Below, piece by piece: positions 54,801 through 59,030 of a stretch of 59,030 nt of DNA. The position numbers and the translations under genes are program-made. Under the pieces are notes generated by a model. It saw only the letters and a list, made by a program, of their open reading frames with translations. It searched no databases and had not been told where the DNA came from. Within the stretch, counting starts at the first letter, position 1. Every line of letters begins with the position of its first letter. The stretch comes from Tubiluchus corallicola (lineage: Eukaryota; Priapulida; Priapulimorpha; Priapulimorphida; Tubiluchidae): NCBI GenBank assembly GCA_030141605.1, contig JAQGDQ010000638.1:2501-61530 (forward strand), written 5' to 3'.

Positions 54801-57168
54801 ATAAAGCTACATGTTGTATTAAATTCGTTATAATTGTTGTGTCACATATACCGTATATACTCGCATATAAGCCTACATCGCATATAAGCCGACCCCCTAA
54901 AAGTGCTTTAAAATGGCCAGTTTTTGCAAAAACCCGTATATAAGCCGACCATCAACTTGTCTAATTTTACTCCATACCCAATCAACAAAATTGATCCCTT
55001 TTTGTCACATTTTGTTAATTGGGTATTTTTGGTTCATAGAAATTTTTTACTATAAAGATGTAAAATGCTTACTTTTATGTTACATACTAGAAGAAATAGA
55101 AGAAATTATACATTTTGATATGAATAAAGAAGAAAATATTTTGTTTTCTATTTATTCACAAAAAATTATAACATTTCTGTTTATAATTTAACGTAGTGTT
55201 CTTAAAAATAATTAGAAACCTTCAAAATCATTGTCACTACCACCCTCATCGTCTGACTCACCAAACAGATTTCTCCATTCCTCTTTTGTGTACTGAACAT
55301 TGAAAAAAAGTGGGTGGACGGCGATCCCCCACGATCCCCCTCCAATACACCACTGGTGACACACAACCAAATAAAGAGTCAGATAGCGATGAAAATGTGT
55401 GCCTGGAAAATTGGCATTAGTGTCTGTCCTTGTGTTCATTTTGTTTCATGCGCATATAAGTCGACCCCCTGATTTCAGTATTGTATTTTATAGTTCTAAA
55501 TTCGGCTTATATGCGAGTATATACGGTAAGTATGTCCCGAAAACTTTAGTTTGGCTGCTTACAATGAGTTAAGAAATAGATTTAAACTGAAAAGAAGCAA
55601 AAAATTTGCCTAACTTATTGGAAAATTATGATTAGCGAACTGCAAAAATTAAAGGAAAAGTCAAGGATTATTATGTTTCTTCAATGTTGCAAAAAGTTAT
55701 TAGAAGTGAGACAAGTCCCTCCCGTAATTAGTAGTGATGTGGCGATCTATACATCTAACGAAAGGTCTTGATCTAGTGTTGTACCATTGGGGGTTTATTT
55801 TTCGAATCGGGGGGGGGCGAAAAACCTCCAAAAATGGCCATTTTTCGGCCGTTTTTTGCAAAACTTATATCTCTTATTCCTGAAGAACTGGAACGGGCCG
55901 GGGGTGGTGCTGGCTATGGATAGATAGCCCGTTCAGTGGTGGGTGTCATAGGCATATTTAGAATTCGCGAGAGGGCCACGCGATTTTTTCGAAATTTTGA
56001 ATAAACACCATAGGGAAAAAACGTTCTAGCGGCGCCTGGTGGGACTTTCGGACGGAGATATACGGCTCTTTAGAAAGAGGAAGAACAGGGCTACACGATG
56101 ATGTGGGCCATATTTTAGGACACGTCCACCAAGAGGAGTGACGACGAGTTAATTAGATGTTCTAGACGTCATCCATTACACTCTGCCCTTATAAACTTAT
56201 AACTTTAATTCAGTAAAAGCTACTGCTGCTGGCTTTGCGTTAGGTAAGTAAATGAACACTAGGTAGAATGTTCGCGTATTTATGATTATGAGTGTATTTA
56301 TGCGCAAAATTTTTCGCGGGGCCTTTGCTAGTTTTTTTATTAATTAATTAACTAATTAAACGCCGCATCATAAAATACACTTTTCTAATTTTATGGGAAA
56401 CTTTGGAATAGCTGCAAAATGTCTTACGTACCTTGGATTAGAGTCCTGTCGTACGGCATCTAGACTATATGAACGTTCAACATTGGATGGTGAATCGTGA
56501 TCTTGAAGATTGCTCAATGAGCTTTGATCTTGAACTTTCCCCGCTGAACTTTGACCTCGAACTTTCCCCGCAGAACTTTGACCTGGACTAGATTGAGCAT
56601 GCTCAACTGCAGGCAGCCTGTCAACTGCAACCGACTGTGGCAGTCGATCGCGTGGTAAGTGATGTTCATCCGATGAAATAGCAAAACGGCCTCCGTTGAC
56701 ACGACCTTGAGAAAATAATTCCTGACTTTGACCTTTGTAACCGAGCAGCTGCTGACTTGAACGCACGGGCATCGTTTGACTATGACCTTGGTAGTCGGCA
56801 ACTGGCGATGTTTGATGAAAATTTTGATAAGCTAGAATTTGTTCTTCCCTGAATAATTGACCTTTGACCTCTTCTTGCTTCAGATTTCTGGACTGATCAC
56901 CGCTTTCAAAATTGTGACTTTGCGTCACAAGTCGACGCTGAAATTCACCGTTTGACAACTTCTCGCCGTGTGAGAGACGATCGTCGGGCGACACTACGTC
57001 CCCGAAAGTTTCCGACTCGTGACTCGGTTGCCGAGGGAAACTTCTTCGTCGGGAAAGGTTTTCCACGTCTCCCACAGACGACGGCAATCCGATCCGCTGT
57101 TCAGAATCCACCTGCTTTTCTTTCTCTTTTTCTCGTTGTTTTTGAGCTACCTGTTGCTCCAATGTTTT
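44831..57168 (-). CDS. CCDC66: CCDC66-like centrosomal/microtubule protein, 8 exons, partial at both ends
   Basis: Exons in transcript order: 57168-56432, 54747-54660, 52760-52620, 51970-51829, 49116-48976, 47792-47123, 46953-46791, 44917-44831 (2169 nt, 723 codons, all phases consistent). Landmarks matching vertebrate CCDC66 in order: an E-Q-Q-V-A-Q-K-Q coiled-coil start, F-Y-D-P-E-T-R-D-R-M-D-E-K-R-R-K-Q, the core QQQVEEKRRQKAEEERQRRE, a C-Q-T motif, PEWGTNRGKKSVPNSQRDPY with a following R-R-M-E-E-L-R helix, SPPVPAVLKN, and a last helix L-L-x-P...R-Q-x-L-I-L-Q-Q-L-S-x-L-R. CCDC66 is a centriolar-satellite, spindle and cilium protein that binds microtubules. The 5' exons lie outside the window. 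After 44831 a short terminal exon is expected but was not found. CSPP1 is the main alternative and fits less well. Confidence 0.87.
45096..45686 (+). mobile_element. pogo-like MITE family E, copy 2
   Basis: Terminal CAGTGTTCCCTC and GAGGAACACTG with TA target duplications at 45094-45095 and 45687-45688. The 591-bp body is collinear with copy 1 (TTTATTTTAGTAGTTATAC, CTCCCCACACTCTTATACAT, GGTAATTTTTTATGATTTAT). It lies in an intron of the CCDC66-like gene. Confidence 0.87.
46190..46300. repeat. Nested inverted repeats
   Basis: TTACAACTTCCAACATGTGGAAGTTGTAA is close to a perfect palindrome and is followed by a further TTGGAAGTTGTAA copy. It lies in the CCDC66 intron between the exons at 46953-46791 and 44917-44831. 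Confidence 0.75.
46490..46585 (+). repeat. Short threefold repeat (TTCAGTGCAGGA)
   Basis: The phrase CTCTTGTTCTCAKTGWTCAGTGCAG is repeated about three times. Shortly after comes TTTAATAAACGC, so the block could be a decayed solo LTR, but ends and target duplication were not identified. Confidence 0.4.
48350..48940 (+). repeat. (TCA)n-rich microsatellites flanking a duplicated exon boundary
   Basis: Two TCA/TCC tracts (about 48356-48673 and 48787-48920) separated by the duplicated exon-intron piece. On the coding strand they read as GAT/GAG, that is Asp/Glu, in the same frame as the CCDC66 exon. Confidence 0.95.
48976..49116 (-). CDS. CCDC66: CCDC66-like exon with C-Q-T motif; its 3' end is duplicated downstream
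   Basis: Acceptor AACTTAG and donor ACAG|GTGAGT are both strong. The exon encodes KTRDVSPGESVRSSVF through VKDMACQT and joins in phase to EDTEDLP. The last about 60 nt of exon and the first about 50 nt of intron recur at 48670-48795 within the TCA-repeat region, including a second identical donor at 48730/48729. Confidence 0.85.
49755..51795 (+). repeat. 30-bp minisatellite, about 68 copies, with higher-order structure
   Basis: Consensus TGAACGCAATATAAACATAA plus TGTGCTGTAA, in a CCDC66 intron. Between 49850 and 50280 the variant pair GCAAGATAAACACATGG / GCAATACAAACATAATG recurs every 120 bp. Between 51220 and 51470 the variants GTAATATAAACATAACG and GCATTATAAACATAATG alternate every 60 bp. 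Because the period is divisible by three, long repeat frames appear on both strands, but none is a gene. Confidence 0.97.
53021..53441 (+). mobile_element. MITE family D, copy 3
   Basis: Left end TCTTGGTTTGCTGGAC and right end GTCTGGCAAACCGAG form an imperfect inverted pair flanked by TA on both sides. That agrees with Tc1/mariner-pogo type insertion. It lies in a CCDC66 intron. Confidence 0.7.
53700..54320 (+). repeat. Interspersed repeat family A, copy 3 (uninterrupted empty-site copy)
   Basis: This is the fullest copy. It contains the intact junction GGTAAATTTGAAATTTAAAT at about 53998 that defines the R2-clade insertion point in copy 1. It lies in an intron of the CCDC66-like gene. Confidence 0.82.
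54851..55526 (-). mobile_element. Tc1/mariner-pogo type element, internally deleted, 676 bp
   Basis: Ends CCGTATATACTCGCATATAA and TTATATGCGAGTATATACGG are perfect inverted repeats followed by sub-terminal AAGYCGACCCCCT on both sides, with TA at each flank. A minus-strand frame (55439-55212) ends in KEEWRNLFGESDDEGG...DFEGF, the acidic tail expected at the C-terminus of pogo/Tc2-type transposases. No DDE core remains. Located in a CCDC66 intron. Confidence 0.85.
55737..55945 (+). repeat. Interspersed GC-rich repeat family H, copy 2
   Basis: Collinear with copy 1 with few substitutions. It lacks the CCCACCGCGAGGAA segment, which is replaced by a G run. Confidence 0.85.
55946..56431. other. 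CCDC66 intronic sequence with no recognised feature
   Basis: GC-richer start (GGCGCCTGGTGGGACTTTCG) grading into AT-rich sequence ending at the donor of the 57168-56432 exon. No gene or named element recognised. Confidence 0.5.
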
Positions 57169-57439
57169 CTGCAAAAACAAAACAACGTTATTTACTAATA
57201 ATGAATTTGTGTTTTCAGCATTTTTGAAAGAAAAAAATGAACATAAAGATAGTAAACAAACACTTGCAGGCAAGAAATGCAAATTGACTTTATAGGACAG
57301 CCATCATTAATTTACAGTAAAAGCTAAAATTGTGTTTATAGCATAATAGGATTCGATGAAGAAGAAGTTTATTATCATTGTAATGACTGACAAGTGAAGA
57401 ATTGCTTCCTAAAACATCAACTATAATATTCCTGCTCTC

Positions 57440-58415
57440 AACTTTCTGAACTTTAACATAGCTGCATTCTAAACTTTAACATAGCCGCGCTCTGAACCTT
57501 AACGTAGCCGTGTTCTGAACTTTAATGTAGTCCTGTTCTGAACTTTAACATAGCTGCATTCTGAACTTTAACATAGCTGCATCGTGAACTTTAACGTAGC
57601 CGCGTTCTGAACGTTAACGTAGCCGTGTTCTGAACTTTAACGTAGCCGTGTTCTGAACTTTAACGTAGCCGTGTTCTGAACTTTAACATAGCCGTGTTCT
57701 GAACTTTAACGTAGCCGCGTTCTGAACTTTAACGTAGCCGCGTTCTGAACCCTAACGTAGCCGCGTTCTGAACTTTAACGTAGCCGCGCTCTGAACCTTA
57801 ACGTAGCCGCGTTCTGAACTTTAACGTAGCCGCGTTCTGAACTTTAACGTAGCCGCGTTCTGAACTTTAACGTAGCTGCGCTCTGAACTTTAACGTAGCC
57901 GCATTCTGAACCTTAACGTAGCCGTGTTCTGAACTTTAACGTAGCCGTGTTCTGAACTTTAACATAGCCGTGTTCTGAACTTTAACGTAGCCGTGTTCTG
58001 AACTTTAACGTAGCCGCGTTCTGAACTTTAACGTAGCCGCGTTCTGAACTTTAAAGTAGCCGCATTTTGAACCTTAACGTAGCCGCGTTCTGAACTTTAA
58101 CGTAGCCACGCTCTGAACTTTAACGTAGCTGCGTTCTGAACTTTAAAGTAGCCGCGTTCTGAACTTTAACGTAGCCGCGTTCTGAACTTTAACGTAGCCG
58201 CGCTCTGAACCTTAACGTAGCTGCGTTCTGAACTTTAACGTAGCTGCGTTCTGAACTTTAACGTAGCCGCGCTCTGAACTTTAACGTAGCCGCGTTCTGA
58301 ACTTTAACGTAGCTGCGCTCTGAACCTTAACGTAGCTGCGTTCTGAACTTTAACGTAGCTGCGTTCTGAACTTTAACGTAGCCGTGTTCTGAACTTTAAC
58401 GTAGCCACGTTCCAG
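57440..58415 (+). repeat. 23-bp CpG-containing minisatellite, about 42 copies
   Basis: Unit TCTGAACTTTAACGTAGCCG plus CGT, with GCC/GCT and CGCG/CGTG variants. It is far richer in CpG than its surroundings. Located upstream of the most 5' CCDC66 exon seen here, presumably within an intron. Confidence 0.96.
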
Positions 58416-58890
58416 TTCATTTTTCGTTAATAAAAGGAATTTCTTATCACAAAATATAAAAACTAAAACTTAAGTAATGCAGTTTAAGTGAAGTTGTGTT
58501 ATTTCTAAAATGTCTCAATTAAGTGTAAATTTCACATTTATAAAACGTGACATAAAACCATCTGAAGTGAAAGACTTGAAACTGTTTTAGGGAAACTGAA
58601 ATAGAAAAGCCACTAGAGTCCTTTAACCAATTTATAAAAACACGCCTTTTCTAACTTATCTTAAAAAAACTGTAACAAATAAGTGAAATTTAGTAGAGTG
58701 ACTTTATACCACAAAAATTTGTATCACGAAAATACGATAAATTTGTTTATAAACAACATACTTGCTAAACTGAATTGAAAAAAGCTGAGAGTCAGGAACA
58801 AAACATCCTTTGACACTACATCACAAATTAGCACCTTGTCACAAATATCAAATGAGCTAACGTGTGATGTAAACACAGGATGATAGTAAT

Positions 58891-59030
58891 AATTTCCTGC
58901 ATAACTTAACCTAGTTATTAACTATTACCTTAAAATGAATCCACATTAATCTATTTTCACAACGCACAAGAACATTACATAATTTCCTGCATAACTTAAC
59001 CTAGTTATTAACTATTACCTTAAAATGAAT
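58891..59030 (+). repeat. 50-bp exact direct repeat, 90-bp spacing
   Basis: The 50 bases at 58891-58940 recur exactly at 58981-59030, where the window ends. This may be the start of a 90-bp tandem array or an assembly join. No exon is visible between 58416 and 59030. Confidence 0.9.

Overview
The window is from a metazoan nuclear genome. All recognisable genes are split by GT-AG introns, coding DNA is sparse, the background is AT-rich, and about 1 kb is an assembly gap. An invertebrate is the best fit: the R2-clade retrotransposon, the pogo/hAT-like MITEs, an ankyrin-cGAS-like gene and introns of about 1 kb full of minisatellites are all typical of marine invertebrate genomes. Sequence alone does not fix the phylum.

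Layout. (1) 1-2.9 kb: repeats. (2) 2.9-17.1 kb, minus strand: a complete ten-exon PRDM9/Meisetz-type gene (823 aa). It has a KRAB-like box, an SSXRD-like acidic exon, a zinc knuckle, a PR/SET domain with its key tyrosines, one isolated C2H2 finger and a terminal tandem C2H2 array. Every exon junction was traced by splice site and reading phase. Its last intron holds an R2-clade retrotransposon inserted inside an older interspersed repeat. (3) 17.1-23.7 kb: repeats, the gap and a pogo-like MITE. (4) 23.7-33.3 kb, plus strand: a complete eight-exon annexin (320 aa) whose introns carry several minisatellites and a LINE fragment. (5) 35.7-37.6 kb, minus strand: a single long exon fusing ankyrin repeats to a cGAS/Mab-21-type nucleotidyltransferase with the catalytic acids present. 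A fragment of the same gene lies about 2.5 kb upstream inside a small DNA-transposon-like element. (6) 44.8-57.2 kb, minus strand: eight consecutive in-phase exons of a CCDC66-like centrosome/microtubule protein, with the 5' end outside the window and the terminal exon not found.

The genes do not form a pathway. PRDM9 acts in meiotic recombination, annexin in Ca2+-dependent membrane binding, the ankyrin-NTase probably in innate nucleotide signalling, and CCDC66 at centrosomes and cilia.

The most interesting signals are the full-domain PRDM9 with a homogenised finger array, the ankyrin-cGAS-like fusion with a transposon-borne fragment, a duplicated exon/intron boundary in CCDC66 that creates an in-frame alternative splice donor through an Asp-coding repeat, and the R2-clade copy that reads into its flanking repeat. 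Minisatellites are unusually dense, and the two largest 30-bp arrays have higher-order structure.
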